From Ferruginibacter lapsinanis (GTDB lineage Bacteria; Bacteroidota; Bacteroidia; Chitinophagales; Chitinophagaceae): DNA of 64,000 nucleotides. Made by a program: the position numbers and the translations under genes. A model generated the notes under the pieces. The model did no database searches. It was given only the letters and a program-made list of their open reading frames with translations, and was not told the origin of the DNA. The DNA is taken from assembly GCF_020783315.1 (NCBI RefSeq), contig NZ_CP086063.1:1972501-2036500 (forward strand). Reading direction: 5' to 3'. This document shows, piece by piece, positions 54,401 to 63,259 of this stretch (within the stretch, counting starts at the first letter, position 1; the number at the start of each line of letters is the position of its first letter).

Positions 54401-54966
54401 AAATGAAAAAGCGTTACGAGTTCATTCTTGAACAAAAGAACGATCTGGTTACAGCTAAAGATAGTTTGATGCAAACCATTCAGGAAGTAGAAGCAACGGC
54501 TAATCAGCAATTTCTTGATACTTTCAATAAAGTGAGAGAGAATTTCCAAAAAGTATTCCAGGCATTGTTCACAGATGATGATACAGCGGATATGGTGTTG
54601 GTAGATCCGGAAAATTTGGCTGAGACCGGTATTGATATTGTTGCAAAACCAAAAGGTAAGCGTCCTTCATCAATTGGTCAGTTAAGTGGTGGTGAAAAAA
54701 CATTAACAGCAACAGCACTATTGTTTGCTATCTACCTGATCAAACCTGCGCCGTTCTGTATTTTGGATGAGGTGGATGCACCGTTAGATGATGCTAACGT
54801 AGGCAAGTTTACGCAGATGATCAAAAAGTTCAGTGAGAACTCTCAGTTCATCATCGTTACACACAATAAACAAACAATGAGTGCGGTGGATGTGATATAT
54901 GGGGTTACTATGCAGGAAGCAGGCGTAAGTAAGTTGGTGCCTGTAGATTTCAGAAGTTTGAATTAA
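51451..54966 (+). CDS. smc: Chromosome segregation protein SMC
   Basis: 1171 residues, starting with GTG. N-terminal ATPase half with Walker A GPNGCGKSNIIDSI; two long coiled coils (about 170-500 and 665-1010) around a hinge (about 505-650, IYVKEEYRAAVENVLEPYLNYYVV and TGGSVGLFEGKKIG). The C-terminal half has the signature SSIGQLSGGEKTLTATALLFA and Walker B CILDEVDAPLDDANV. Core of the condensin-like complex that compacts and segregates the chromosome. Partners ScpA and ScpB are not in this window. Followed by a terminator. Confidence 0.97.
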   Translation: MRLKSLEIKGFKSFADKTVLNFDEGITGVIGPNGCGKSNIIDSIRWVIGEHKISNLRSENLESLVFNGSKTRSASGLAEVSLTFENTKNLLPTEFNTVTVTRKYYKNGESEYRLNDVACRLKDIHNLFMDTGVSTDSYAIIELGMVDDIIKDKENSRRKMLEQAAGITIYKTRKKEAKLKLDATEQDLARIEDLLFEINNQLKSLESQAKKAEKYFEIKKEYKEVSIELAKAALEGFNITYKDLNQQQQAEVDRRIELETAIAKEEAALEQEKFAFVEKEKELQQMQHAFNEMLDHVRSKESDKSLSAQRLQYLKEREASLNEFLQKAGGQLQGLDESIQFTSNQIKDDEIKLEEFEGKLDELKNAVEDKRRVFDEKRSTIDELRRENQAIQRNQFEAEKKVAVADTSIQNQQRTIAQIEDEKAQRQGQLQHLEAERKVKAEELEQKKVDLQQLQDHHEFTKEQIFQTQSMLEGLRNELAEESRKLDSKKNEHDLLKSLIDSMEGYPESVKFLHKNTNWNHEAPLLSDIIYVKEEYRAAVENVLEPYLNYYVVNNLEEGLQAVHLLDDNKKGKANFFLQDKFTDFDSHHQPEGTIPALSVVEIDSKYANLAKHLLGNVFIAENEDALRNSNGAVVLEKTGKYVKGKYSLTGGSVGLFEGKKIGRAKNLEKLIEEITAQEIIVNGLKETIQARHNEVIAFNEQLKENAIKQTQQDINNLTNHVFSLQNKIENLHHLEETSSKRLEELHEQLQANHDAIASTRDELDKFNTQLDELSHKMQLVEQDYAAAEQEYNFATATFNDGNLQFTKQQSKIISLKQEFEFKSNQLNDLKVQIENSNTQLVEASGSITETAAALADLESMLVSMLQNKEAEEKKLNEADQTYYNMRNVLTEKESELRHKQKSKEGIDTLLNEIKDKLTDLKLQLAGMKERLSVEFKVDLDAIIDEPRTGEVPLEELQEKNERMRKRLENIGEVNPTAIEAYTEMKKRYEFILEQKNDLVTAKDSLMQTIQEVEATANQQFLDTFNKVRENFQKVFQALFTDDDTADMVLVDPENLAETGIDIVAKPKGKRPSSIGQLSGGEKTLTATALLFAIYLIKPAPFCILDEVDAPLDDANVGKFTQMIKKFSENSQFIIVTHNKQTMSAVDVIYGVTMQEAGVSKLVPVDFRSLN

Positions 54967-54984
54967 TATTATAAAAAAGATATC

Positions 54985-55015
54985 AATAGCCTGGCCTAGC
55001 CAGGCTATTTTTTTG
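54985..55015 (+). terminator. Terminator of smc
   Basis: AATAGCCTGG/CCAGGCTATT, 10-bp perfect stem, 5-nt loop, then a run of seven T. Confidence 0.9.
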
Positions 55016-55179
55016 ATTTACGATGAAATGTAGTGATCAGATTATAAATCCATGCTTTACTGATTACTTTAATGTATTTCCTAAAAGCACTAAAATAGTG
55101 ATTGCAAGAAAACAATTAATTAAATGGATTAGAAGGGAGGATATATTTATCTTTGTATCAATAAATATTCAATTAGGTT

Positions 55180-55446
55180 ATGTTCGGATATATTCTGTCT
55201 TTTGTAACGGGTGCTTTGATGGGATTTTTAGGCAATAAATTGTTTAAGAAAAAAGGCTTTGGTGTTGGTGAAAATATCGTTGCTGGAGGCGTTGGTGGAT
55301 TAATTGGCGATTATTATCTTGTAGAATATTTTCATAGTTTTGAAAGCAGGTGGTTTTTATATGGACTGCCGGCCCTGATAGGTTCAGTTGCTCTGCTGGC
55401 AATCATATTTTTTGTTTATACATATGATAACAGCGAAGAGTACTAG
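55180..55446 (+). CDS. Small two/three-TM membrane protein, GlsB/YeaQ-like
   Basis: 88 residues with three hydrophobic segments. The glycine-rich first and second (FVTGALMGFLGNKLFKK, NIVAGGVGGLIGDYY) resemble the transglycosylase-associated/GlsB-YeaQ-YmgE stress membrane proteins, though the match is loose. Another frame (55023-55238) overlaps its start and is less protein-like. Lies between smc and holA. Role unknown. Confidence 0.6.
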   Translation: MFGYILSFVTGALMGFLGNKLFKKKGFGVGENIVAGGVGGLIGDYYLVEYFHSFESRWFLYGLPALIGSVALLAIIFFVYTYDNSEEY

Positions 55447-55511
55447 ATTTTATACATATTATCCTTATTCTATCTCTCTTCTGAATTTTAAGGTCATCGT
55501 TTTTACACAAT

Positions 55512-56510
55512 ATGTCTGCAGAAAAAATTATCAATGATTGGAAAAAGAAACTCTACAAGCCGGTTTATTGGCTTGAAGGTGAGGAAGATTACTACATTGA
55601 TAAGGTGATGGATTATGCAGAGCATCAGATCTTACCTGAAAGTGAAGCTGGGTTCAATTTGTCTGTTTTTTATGGAAAAGATGCTGCATGGAGTGATGTG
55701 GTCAATGCCTGTATGCGATATCCTATGTTTGCCGAAAAACAGGTGGTACTTTTGAAAGAAGCCCAGCAGATGAGGGATATTGAGAAACTGGAAAACTATA
55801 TTGAAAACCCTTTAGCATCGACCATTTTTGTAGTTAGTTACAAAGAGAAGACTTTAGATAAAAGAAAGACACTTTATAAAACCATCAAGAAAGATGGAGA
55901 GATCTTCACTTCTGAAAAGATCAAAGATTACAATCTTACTAAATGGATCACAGATTATGTTCAATCCCAAAGCTTTAGTATGTCGGCAAAGGCAGTACAA
56001 TTGTTGGCAGATCATATTGGCTCTGATCTTAGCCGTATTGTGAATGAAATTGAAAAGATCACAGTAAATCTTGGACAACGTAAAAGTATAACCGAAGATG
56101 ATATAGAAAGATACGTTGGTGTAAGTAAAGAATATAATGCCTTCGAATTACAAAATGCAGTGGCTAAAAAAGATCTGGCTAAAGCTATAAGGATCATTCA
56201 ATACTTCGAGGCCAATCCAAAAGCCGCTCCCATACAACTTATTTTACCATCGCTGTACGGATTTTTTAGTAAGCTATACGTGTATTTTGGCATGGCGGAT
56301 AAAAGTGAGAATGGTATCAAAGGATTGTTTTACAATAATCCATATGCTGCAAAGGAAGCCATTACATCTGCAAAATTATATTCTTATACTGGAGTGGAGC
56401 AGGCATTGCTCCTATTGCATGAATACAATCTAAAATCTGTTGGAATCAATGATAACGGTACGTCCGACGCATCATTATTAAAAGAGTTGGTAGTAAAAAT
56501 GATGAATTAA
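55512..56510 (+). CDS. holA: DNA polymerase III subunit delta
   Basis: 332 residues, usual for HolA. YWLEGEEDYYIDKVMDYAE, FAEKQVVLLKEAQQM and IGSDLSRIVNEIEKI follow the clamp-loader delta pattern (AAA+-like fold without a Walker A motif). It opens the sliding clamp during replication. Its last 4 bp overlap the convergent ribF stop. Confidence 0.9.
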   Translation: MSAEKIINDWKKKLYKPVYWLEGEEDYYIDKVMDYAEHQILPESEAGFNLSVFYGKDAAWSDVVNACMRYPMFAEKQVVLLKEAQQMRDIEKLENYIENPLASTIFVVSYKEKTLDKRKTLYKTIKKDGEIFTSEKIKDYNLTKWITDYVQSQSFSMSAKAVQLLADHIGSDLSRIVNEIEKITVNLGQRKSITEDDIERYVGVSKEYNAFELQNAVAKKDLAKAIRIIQYFEANPKAAPIQLILPSLYGFFSKLYVYFGMADKSENGIKGLFYNNPYAAKEAITSAKLYSYTGVEQALLLLHEYNLKSVGINDNGTSDASLLKELVVKMMN

Positions 56511-57445
56511 TCAGTCAACGCTTCTGCAGCAGCTATCTTATCTTTTGCTAGCTGATCTTTCAGCTCTTCCAGTCCGTTAAATTTCACTTCACTGCGAAGA
56601 TGTTTTTTTATACTGATGGTTAATATTTCTCCATAAATATCTTCATCAAAATCAAAAATATTTACTTCGATTGTTCTTTTTGTTCCATTCACGGTTGGTC
56701 TCATGCCAATATTCATCATTCCCTTTTTATTGTCAATTGCCCGTTGCTTGTTGCTGATCGTTACGGCATACACGCCATTTCCGGGAATCAGTTTATTGTC
56801 ATCTTCAATTTGCAGATTAGCAGTAGGGTAGCCAATTGTTCTGCCGAGTTTATTTCCTTCAATTACTTTGCCGCTAAAGAAATAATCGTATCCCAAAAAT
56901 TTGTTGGCCACATCTATATTACATTGCTGTAAAGCCTGTCTTATTTTGGTTGAGCTAATAGTGATGTTTTGCAGCATATAGCCCGGAATCTCTTTTACCT
57001 TGTAATGGTATTTTGTTGCTCTTAATTCCAGCAATTCATAATCACCGCTTCTGTTCTTTCCAAAACGATGATCGTGTCCTATTATGATCGTATGTGGTTT
57101 AAAAGTGTTTACCAGAAATTGCTCAATATAATCGTCGGCTGTTTGACTGGCGAATTCGATGGTAAATGGAACAATTACAAGATGATCGATCCCGTTTTTA
57201 TCTAAGAGATCAATTTTTTCTTCGAGGCTGTTTAATAAAAGTACCGGTTGATTGTCTCCGCTTATAACCTGCCTGGGATGAGGATCGAAAGAAATAATAA
57301 CTGTTTCGCCATTTACCAGTGCCGCCTCCTTTTTCATCAACTCAATTATTTGTCGATGACCGGTATGTACCCCGTCAAAAGTACCAATGGTAACGATGGC
57401 GTTGCGGAATTGCGGCAGGGATGCTATGTCTTTATAAACAGTCAT
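56507..57445 (-). CDS. ribF: Bifunctional riboflavin kinase/FAD synthetase
   Basis: 312 residues from the Met at 57445 (MTVYKDIASLP); the longer frame to 57517 runs into an intergenic heptad repeat. N-terminal adenylyltransferase part: TIGTFDGVHTGHRQII and GHDHRFGKNRSGDYELL. C-terminal riboflavin kinase part: GKVIEGNKLGRTIGYPTANL and GVYAVTIS. Makes FMN and then FAD from riboflavin. Divergent from purM. Confidence 0.95.
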   Translation of the reverse strand: MTVYKDIASLPQFRNAIVTIGTFDGVHTGHRQIIELMKKEAALVNGETVIISFDPHPRQVISGDNQPVLLLNSLEEKIDLLDKNGIDHLVIVPFTIEFASQTADDYIEQFLVNTFKPHTIIIGHDHRFGKNRSGDYELLELRATKYHYKVKEIPGYMLQNITISSTKIRQALQQCNIDVANKFLGYDYFFSGKVIEGNKLGRTIGYPTANLQIEDDNKLIPGNGVYAVTISNKQRAIDNKKGMMNIGMRPTVNGTKRTIEVNIFDFDEDIYGEILTISIKKHLRSEVKFNGLEELKDQLAKDKIAAAEALTD

Positions 57446-57466
57446 GTAAAACTGGTGCAAAACTAT

Positions 57467-57487
57467 GAATATTGAATATTGAATATT
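57467..57487 (+). repeat. Three exact GAATATT heptamers between ribF and purM
   Basis: GAATATT repeated three times without mismatch, followed by GATTCTT. Lies about 40 bp before the purM ATG, in the divergent promoter region. Confidence 0.9.
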
Positions 57488-57527
57488 GATTCTTGAACGT
57501 TTATTTTTGCAATTCAATTTTTATTTC

Positions 57528-58691
57528 ATGTCGCTGTACAATAAACGTGGCGTATCTGCCCAAAAAGAAGAGGTGCATGCCGCCACAAAGCACTTAGATC
57601 AAGGTTTGTTTCCTAATGCCTTTTGCAAAATATATCCCGATTATCTGGGGGGAGATGCTGATCAGATAAATGTGATGCATGCAGATGGTGCAGGTACAAA
57701 AAGTATCCTGGCATATTTATATTGGAAAGAAACAGGTGATATATCTGTTTGGAAAGGAATAGCACAAGACGCTATCGTGATGAATCTGGATGATCTGCTA
57801 TGTGTTGGTATCTACGATAATATTGTATTTAATTCCACTATTGATAGAAATAAACATTTGATACCCGGAGAGGTATTGGAACAGATCATCAATGGCTCTC
57901 AGGAATTATTTGATACATTAAAAACTTTTGGTGTTAATATTCATTATTTGGGCGGAGAAACCGCAGATGTTGGAGATGTGGTAAGAAGTGTTGCAGTGAA
58001 TGGTACTATGACCTGTCGTTGGCCAAAAAATAAGGTCATCAGCAATGAAAAAATAAAAGCGGGTGATGTAATTGTAGGGCTGGCAAGTTATGGTCAGGCA
58101 ACCTACGAAACTGAGTATAACAGCGGCATTGGTAGCAATGGACTTACAAGTGCAAGGCATGATGTATTAAATAAATTTTATGCAGAAAATTTTAAGGAGA
58201 GTTATAATACAAGTTTGGATGAAGCGGTAGTATATATCGGGAAACATAAATTAACCGATATGGCAGCAGGTGCAAACAATACAATAGGTAAATTGATTCT
58301 TAGCCCTACAAGAACATACGCTCCGGTGCTAAAGCAGCTATTAGAAAATAACTTTGATCAAATACATGGATTGATACATTGCAGTGGTGGCGGACAGACC
58401 AAATGCATGAAGTATTTACCAGATACATTTAAAATTGTAAAAGATAATTTATTTGAAGCTCCCGAGATCTTCAAGATCATCAAAGAAAATAGCGGTAGTA
58501 ACAACAAAGAAATGTATGAAGTATTCAATATGGGGTGCCGACTGGAAATATATTGTGCTGCTGCAGATGCAGCTACCATGATCGCTGCAGCTCAGCAGTT
58601 TGGCATTGATGCACAGATAATTGGCAGGGTAGAGGCAAGTGTTAAAAAAGAGTTAGTTATCAAATTAAAAGATGAGGAGATTGTTTATTAA
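57528..58691 (+). CDS. purM: Phosphoribosylformylglycinamidine cyclo-ligase
   Basis: 387 residues from the Met at 57528 (MSLYNKRGVSAQKEEV). It matches the longer Bacteroidota form of AIR synthase: HADGAGTKSILAYLYWKETGDISVWKGIAQDAIVMNLDDLLCVG, LGGETADVGDVV and LIHCSGGGQTKCMKYL. It closes the imidazole ring in purine synthesis (FGAM plus ATP to AIR). The rest of the pur pathway is not here. A 61-bp gap separates it from ftsE. Confidence 0.92.
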   Translation: MSLYNKRGVSAQKEEVHAATKHLDQGLFPNAFCKIYPDYLGGDADQINVMHADGAGTKSILAYLYWKETGDISVWKGIAQDAIVMNLDDLLCVGIYDNIVFNSTIDRNKHLIPGEVLEQIINGSQELFDTLKTFGVNIHYLGGETADVGDVVRSVAVNGTMTCRWPKNKVISNEKIKAGDVIVGLASYGQATYETEYNSGIGSNGLTSARHDVLNKFYAENFKESYNTSLDEAVVYIGKHKLTDMAAGANNTIGKLILSPTRTYAPVLKQLLENNFDQIHGLIHCSGGGQTKCMKYLPDTFKIVKDNLFEAPEIFKIIKENSGSNNKEMYEVFNMGCRLEIYCAAADAATMIAAAQQFGIDAQIIGRVEASVKKELVIKLKDEEIVY

Positions 58692-58752
58692 AATTGGAAA
58701 GGTTAAATTTGCTTAAACGTAAAAACTTAAACTACTAAATCATATCAATTTC

Positions 58753-59439
58753 ATGTCAGAAGTAATTGTAGATCTAAGAAAAGTAAACATTTATCAAGGT
58801 AGCACACTTGTTCTTAGTGATGTAAATATCACTGTCAACAGAGGAGAATTTGTGTATCTGGTGGGTAAAACCGGCACAGGGAAAAGTAGTTTACTTAAAA
58901 CATTATACGGTGATCTGGAATTGACTGAAGGACAAGGAACAGTAGTTGGATATAATCTAAGAGAATTGGATTGGAAAAAAGTTCCTTTTTTACGAAGGAG
59001 CCTGGGCGTGGTATTCCAGGATTTTCAATTATTAACAGATAGAAATGTAAATGATAATTTAAAATTTGTTTTAAGAGCTACCGGCTGGAAAGATGAAAAG
59101 CTGATGGATGAAAAAATTGCCGACGTGTTGGATAAAGTGGGATTAAAAACAAAGGGTTTTAAAATGCCTTTTGAATTGAGTGGTGGTGAACAACAAAGAA
59201 TTGATATTGCAAGAGCTTTGTTGAACTCTCCTAAACTGATCTTAGCAGATGAGCCCACTGGAAATTTGGATCCCGAAACAAGTGATGAAATTATGCAATT
59301 GCTTTTCCAGATCGGCAGAGATTATGGTACTGCCATCATCATGGCCACACACGATTATATTGTGATCAATAAATTTCCTGCAAGAACAATTAAAACGGAA
59401 TTAGGAAAAGTGTGGGATAATGCCAGCGTGTCTGTATAA
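58753..59439 (+). CDS. ftsE: Cell-division ABC ATPase FtsE
   Basis: 228 residues, ABC ATPase: Walker A GKTGTGKSSLLKTL, Q-loop VFQDFQLLTDR, signature LSGGEQQRIDIARAL, Walker B LILADEPTGNLDP and the ATHDY switch His. Length and the GTVVGYNLREL region fit FtsE, which with FtsX controls septal cell-wall hydrolases. FtsX is not in the window, so a LolD-like role cannot be wholly excluded. Ends one base before the convergent glycosyltransferase stop. Confidence 0.85.
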   Translation: MSEVIVDLRKVNIYQGSTLVLSDVNITVNRGEFVYLVGKTGTGKSSLLKTLYGDLELTEGQGTVVGYNLRELDWKKVPFLRRSLGVVFQDFQLLTDRNVNDNLKFVLRATGWKDEKLMDEKIADVLDKVGLKTKGFKMPFELSGGEQQRIDIARALLNSPKLILADEPTGNLDPETSDEIMQLLFQIGRDYGTAIIMATHDYIVINKFPARTIKTELGKVWDNASVSV

Positions 59440-60549
59440 TCAACTCCAGAAAAAATCAATAATTTTCGCCGCATTCTTTTCATTGTTGTGAAGTTGTTCC
59501 AGCAATGTTAGCCTATGGCCACTTTCCGAGAATGGTGTATTGTATAATTCAGTGATGGCTTGTTTCATTGAAACAGCATCATCAGCGACGGCACACAGTT
59601 TTTCTAAGCCACTCCCCTCAACCCCGGCCTTATTAACGAGGCAGTGTCTGCCATTATAGAGTGCGTTCAGCAATTTTAATTTAACTCCTGTATTATTAAA
59701 TGACGGTAATATATTTATTTGAGCTTTAGCTATCATGTCCTGTAGTTCTTTGTCTGATGGGTTGGCTACTAAACAAGTGTGCTTGTGTTCATGAGCTAAA
59801 AATTCCAGTTTTTGAGAAGGATCTTTCCCTGCAATTACAAATGGTATTTCAAGCGTATTGAAAACATTCTGCAATAACCAAATAGCAGCTTCTTCATTTT
59901 CACTGATGGATAAATTGCCATGATATAAACAATAATGTCCTTTGCCCGGCTGACCCGTTACCGTTGTATAGGGTAAAAAAACCGGAAGGTATTCGATGTT
60001 TGTAATGCCAAACAACTGTTTGTATAAAGTAACATCCTGTTGACTTACTGCACTAATTGCTGCCTTTGCGGAAACAGCATTTTCATATTTTTTAAGCAAA
60101 TAGCTTTCTACAGTAAAATATATTTTTCGGAATATATTTTTTTCATGTATGGCAAGATGATGGTAGTATTCGAACTCTGCATTATGTAATCGGAGTAATA
60201 CTTTTCTGTTTGTAAACTGGTTGTTATAAAGAGGATAGCTACAATGAATGCCTTCAATTAAAACCGGATAAGTGTCTTTTGATAAACGCTCAATTAATTC
60301 AGGCGATTGTCGGCTGCTGACAATAAAAGGTAATCGAAAACTGATACGTTTTGTTCTTTGATAATAATTGACCGATGCACAATATTTATTCAACTCCTCC
60401 TGCTGAGGACGTTTATTTTGAAAACAATGCAAATGAATTTTTATGCCAAGCTGATGTAATGTCTTAATTTTGTAAAACAAGTCGATCACGCCGCCAAAGT
60501 CGGCAGGATAGGGAATATCATGTGTAATAATATGTAAATGCTTATCCAA
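59440..60549 (-). CDS. Glycosyltransferase (GT4-like)
   Basis: 369 residues. Starts DKHLHIITHDIPYPADFGGVIDLFYKIKTLHQLG, the nucleotide-sugar GT-B type opening; the second half has YHGNLSISENEEAAIWLL, a typical acceptor/donor domain switch, and KLKLLNALYNGRHCLVNKAGVEGSGLE near the donor site. Probably builds a surface polysaccharide or glycolipid. Last gene of a three-gene minus-strand operon, overlapping the previous by 8 bp. Sugar specificity unknown. Confidence 0.82.
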   Translation of the reverse strand: MDKHLHIITHDIPYPADFGGVIDLFYKIKTLHQLGIKIHLHCFQNKRPQQEELNKYCASVNYYQRTKRISFRLPFIVSSRQSPELIERLSKDTYPVLIEGIHCSYPLYNNQFTNRKVLLRLHNAEFEYYHHLAIHEKNIFRKIYFTVESYLLKKYENAVSAKAAISAVSQQDVTLYKQLFGITNIEYLPVFLPYTTVTGQPGKGHYCLYHGNLSISENEEAAIWLLQNVFNTLEIPFVIAGKDPSQKLEFLAHEHKHTCLVANPSDKELQDMIAKAQINILPSFNNTGVKLKLLNALYNGRHCLVNKAGVEGSGLEKLCAVADDAVSMKQAITELYNTPFSESGHRLTLLEQLHNNEKNAAKIIDFFWS

Positions 60550-61648
60550 AAATTGAAGTATAAAATGCGATTAATTTAATTTCTTCCTGTTGCCAGTTAT
60601 AATGTTCTCTTGCCAGTACACAATTCTCCCGAAGCCTATTATACAAAACGTCATCATTCAATAAATTGTTCAATTGAACCGCAAGATTTTCTGCACTGAT
60701 GTCGTCGACCAATACAGCAAAAGGATTGCTTTGATTGATTTCTCGGTAAACCGGGTAATTAACACAAAGTTGCGGAATGCCTGCATGCAGGTAATCAAAA
60801 AAACGGTTGGCGAGCGAATAATAATTGCTTAAGCCTCTGTCATCAAATAATGTAACACCAATATACGCCTGTTGTGTAATGGATCTTAATTCATTCGGTG
60901 TGATCTTTCCTTTAAAAATAACTTTTGATTCGAGGCCATTTTTTTTTACCAAAGCTTTGGCATGACCCATAAAATTCCCATCACCACAAATGATCAATTG
61001 ACTGTTTACATGCGCCATTGCAGGGATCAATGTTTCAAAACTTCTTCCTTCATTTACTGCACCTTGGTATAAAATAAATTTCTCTTTTTTTTGTTGCACA
61101 ATGAGCTGTCTTAATACAGCAATATTTCTGATCACTCCATAATCCACTCCGTACATTTTTTTAAATTCATCGGCAATGGGTTGATTAACGGTGTACCCTT
61201 TCGGGAATTTCGGTACACAGAATCTTTCGATACGTTTCCAGAATTTATAAACAGCTGGTCGGGTAGCGATCTCTTTCATCTCACAAAATAATTCATGAGC
61301 ATCGTACACTCTTTTTGTTTTTTTTATGATAGAAATAAAATAGCAGGGGAGTATAGTATCCAGGTCGATGGCACAAATGCAGTCCATCTTTTGTAACAGT
61401 AGATAAAAGAAAAGCCTGATATTGTATTCAACATAAAATGCTTTTCCTTTTTCAAAAAAACACTTAATTCTTTTTTGTTTAAAACTGTTTTCCAGTAAGG
61501 GTATTGAGCTATTTAGCCTTCTGCCCACCAATAAAATGTCATAGCCTGCATTTGCTAGTGAGGTGCAAATGCGGATCATTCTTTGATCATAATTCAGGTC
61601 TGTGGTAACAGTAAAAATTATTTTCTTACTCACTGTAAATTTTTTCAA
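60542..61648 (-). CDS. Glycosyltransferase (GT4-like)
   Basis: 368 residues, GT-B fold pattern: IIFTVTTDLNYDQRMIRICTSLANAGYDILLVGRR at the start; YDAHELFCEMKEIATRPAVYKFWKRIER; KFILYQGAVNEGRSFETLIPAM and an acidic RFFDYLHAGIPQLCVNYPVYREIN donor-site loop in the C-terminal half. Overlaps the upstream oxidoreductase gene by 23 bp and the downstream glycosyltransferase by 8 bp, a strongly coupled operon. Product glycan unknown. Confidence 0.85.
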   Translation of the reverse strand: MKKFTVSKKIIFTVTTDLNYDQRMIRICTSLANAGYDILLVGRRLNSSIPLLENSFKQKRIKCFFEKGKAFYVEYNIRLFFYLLLQKMDCICAIDLDTILPCYFISIIKKTKRVYDAHELFCEMKEIATRPAVYKFWKRIERFCVPKFPKGYTVNQPIADEFKKMYGVDYGVIRNIAVLRQLIVQQKKEKFILYQGAVNEGRSFETLIPAMAHVNSQLIICGDGNFMGHAKALVKKNGLESKVIFKGKITPNELRSITQQAYIGVTLFDDRGLSNYYSLANRFFDYLHAGIPQLCVNYPVYREINQSNPFAVLVDDISAENLAVQLNNLLNDDVLYNRLRENCVLAREHYNWQQEEIKLIAFYTSIFG

Positions 61649-62618
61649 TTATCTCAACAGTCTTCAATCCTTCTTCGGCACTGGCAAAATCATGTTGTGG
61701 ATTGTCTAAAGCTATAATAAGGTTCTGGTAAACTTTATCATGGTTGCTCATGCTTCCTTTGTAAAATCCATATCCATTTGCCAAATTGCCTTTGGGTAAA
61801 TTTGGTTTATCTATATCCTGTACTTTAAAATATTCCAACTCATTCAAATATTCACCTCCTATCTTTAAAGTACCTTTTTCTGCAAATACTGTAAATGAAC
61901 CTTCCATGTTTTTGTCAAAACTATTCACCGTATAATTCAATGTGCCGATGCTTCCATTTGCCATAGCGAAAATAACAGCACCTGTATCTTCAAATTCTAT
62001 TGATGGGTGGGCAAAATTTTGTGTGATCTTTTTTACTTCTCTTACATCTCCTAACAACCAGTATAATAGATCTATAAAATGACTGAATTGAGTAAATAGT
62101 GTTCCCCCATCCAACGTTTTTGTGCCTTTCCAATCAGTATAATATTCCTCAGGTCTGTTCCAAAAACAATTGATCTGAAAGCTGTATATCTTACCTAATT
62201 TATTTTCAGTAATTATTTTTTTCAGAAATTCTACAGGAGGGTTATATCTGTTTTGTTTTACTACAAATAATTTTTTGCCTGATCTGGCGGCGGCGGCTAT
62301 CATTTTTTTACCATCGTCTACCTTTATACACAAAGGTTTTTCACATAATACATTTACACCAGACTCTAAAGCTTTTATGGCATGCAGGGCATGCAGGCCA
62401 TTAGGTGTACAAATGCTTATAACATCGATATTTTTCTCTGCATTTAACAGGTCTTCGATGGAGAGATATGCGTTACACTGATGGATGCTGCTGAGTTTGT
62501 AGGCTTTCTCAGGAATAATATCGCATACTGCTTTCAGCGTTCCTACCGCAGCAATTTGTTCAGCATGACGTTGTCCGATCCGTCCGCAACCCACTATCGC
62601 TATATTTTTTTTAGGCAT
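61626..62618 (-). CDS. Gfo/Idh/MocA-family sugar oxidoreductase
   Basis: 330 residues. Rossmann motif NIAIVGCGRIGQRHAEQI, ISICTPNGLHALHAI, and the family hallmark EKPLCIKVDDGKKMI. The C-terminal domain includes LDGGTLFTQFSHFIDLLYWLLGDVR. NAD(P)-dependent oxidation of a sugar nucleotide such as a UDP-GlcNAc derivative is the usual role when next to glycosyltransferases; here it heads the operon and may supply a modified sugar. Exact substrate unknown. Confidence 0.9.
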   Translation of the reverse strand: MPKKNIAIVGCGRIGQRHAEQIAAVGTLKAVCDIIPEKAYKLSSIHQCNAYLSIEDLLNAEKNIDVISICTPNGLHALHAIKALESGVNVLCEKPLCIKVDDGKKMIAAAARSGKKLFVVKQNRYNPPVEFLKKIITENKLGKIYSFQINCFWNRPEEYYTDWKGTKTLDGGTLFTQFSHFIDLLYWLLGDVREVKKITQNFAHPSIEFEDTGAVIFAMANGSIGTLNYTVNSFDKNMEGSFTVFAEKGTLKIGGEYLNELEYFKVQDIDKPNLPKGNLANGYGFYKGSMSNHDKVYQNLIIALDNPQHDFASAEEGLKTVEIIEKIYSE

Positions 62619-62729
62619 ATAATAACAGCAAATATGGCTGATAAATAAGTAAGTAGGAAAAAAATGTTAATAAACTATGGCTGTAATTTAAAAAAAATCC
62701 GTAATCTTATCTAACTAAACTAACTAACG

Positions 62730-63233
62730 ATGCCTGAAGAACTACAAAATGAAGAACAACTTCATACTCACCGCCCCCTTTTCTTATCAATCTTATGTAT
62801 TATTGTTTTTCTTGGAAGCATAGGTGGAATTATACAAAACGCCAGAGGGTATTTTAAATCCGAAGAAGTAGTAGATTACATCAAGTCCGGAAAATCAAAA
62901 ACACAATTAAAAAATGTATTGTCTTTTGGCAGTGCAAAAGAAGCTGCAATAAATACCCCTATCAACATCGCTAATTTAACCGTAGAGAATTACGAAAAAT
63001 TTTCAATCGGAGGAATACTTTCTTCAGTATTGGCTTTAGTAGGGGGAGTGTTGATGTGGCGTTTACAAAAAAATGGATTTTACTCTGTTACTCTAGGAAC
63101 CTTTTTTAGTATCATTACACACTTCCTTCTTTTTGGAGATAATGTTGCTGCAATGGGCCTTTCAATAGTTGCTGCATTAGGAGGACTATTCTTGGTTATA
63201 CTATTGTCATTCCAGCTAAAAAATATGGATTAG
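62730..63233 (+). CDS. Small membrane protein, tandem family member 1
   Basis: 167 residues. A hydrophilic first 17 residues (PEELQNEEQLHTHRP), then about four TM segments: LFLSILCIIVFLGSIGGIIQ, a loop, FSIGGILSSVLALVGGVLM and two more. The HRPxFLSxLCxIxFLGSxGG opening aligns with the next two genes, which have KRPNxLTxxCxLxxIGSGWG. It is the most divergent of the three. Function unknown; no enzyme motif. Confidence 0.8.
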   Translation: MPEELQNEEQLHTHRPLFLSILCIIVFLGSIGGIIQNARGYFKSEEVVDYIKSGKSKTQLKNVLSFGSAKEAAINTPINIANLTVENYEKFSIGGILSSVLALVGGVLMWRLQKNGFYSVTLGTFFSIITHFLLFGDNVAAMGLSIVAALGGLFLVILLSFQLKNMD

Positions 63234-63259
63234 TTTTCGCTTAATCAGAATAATGAAGA

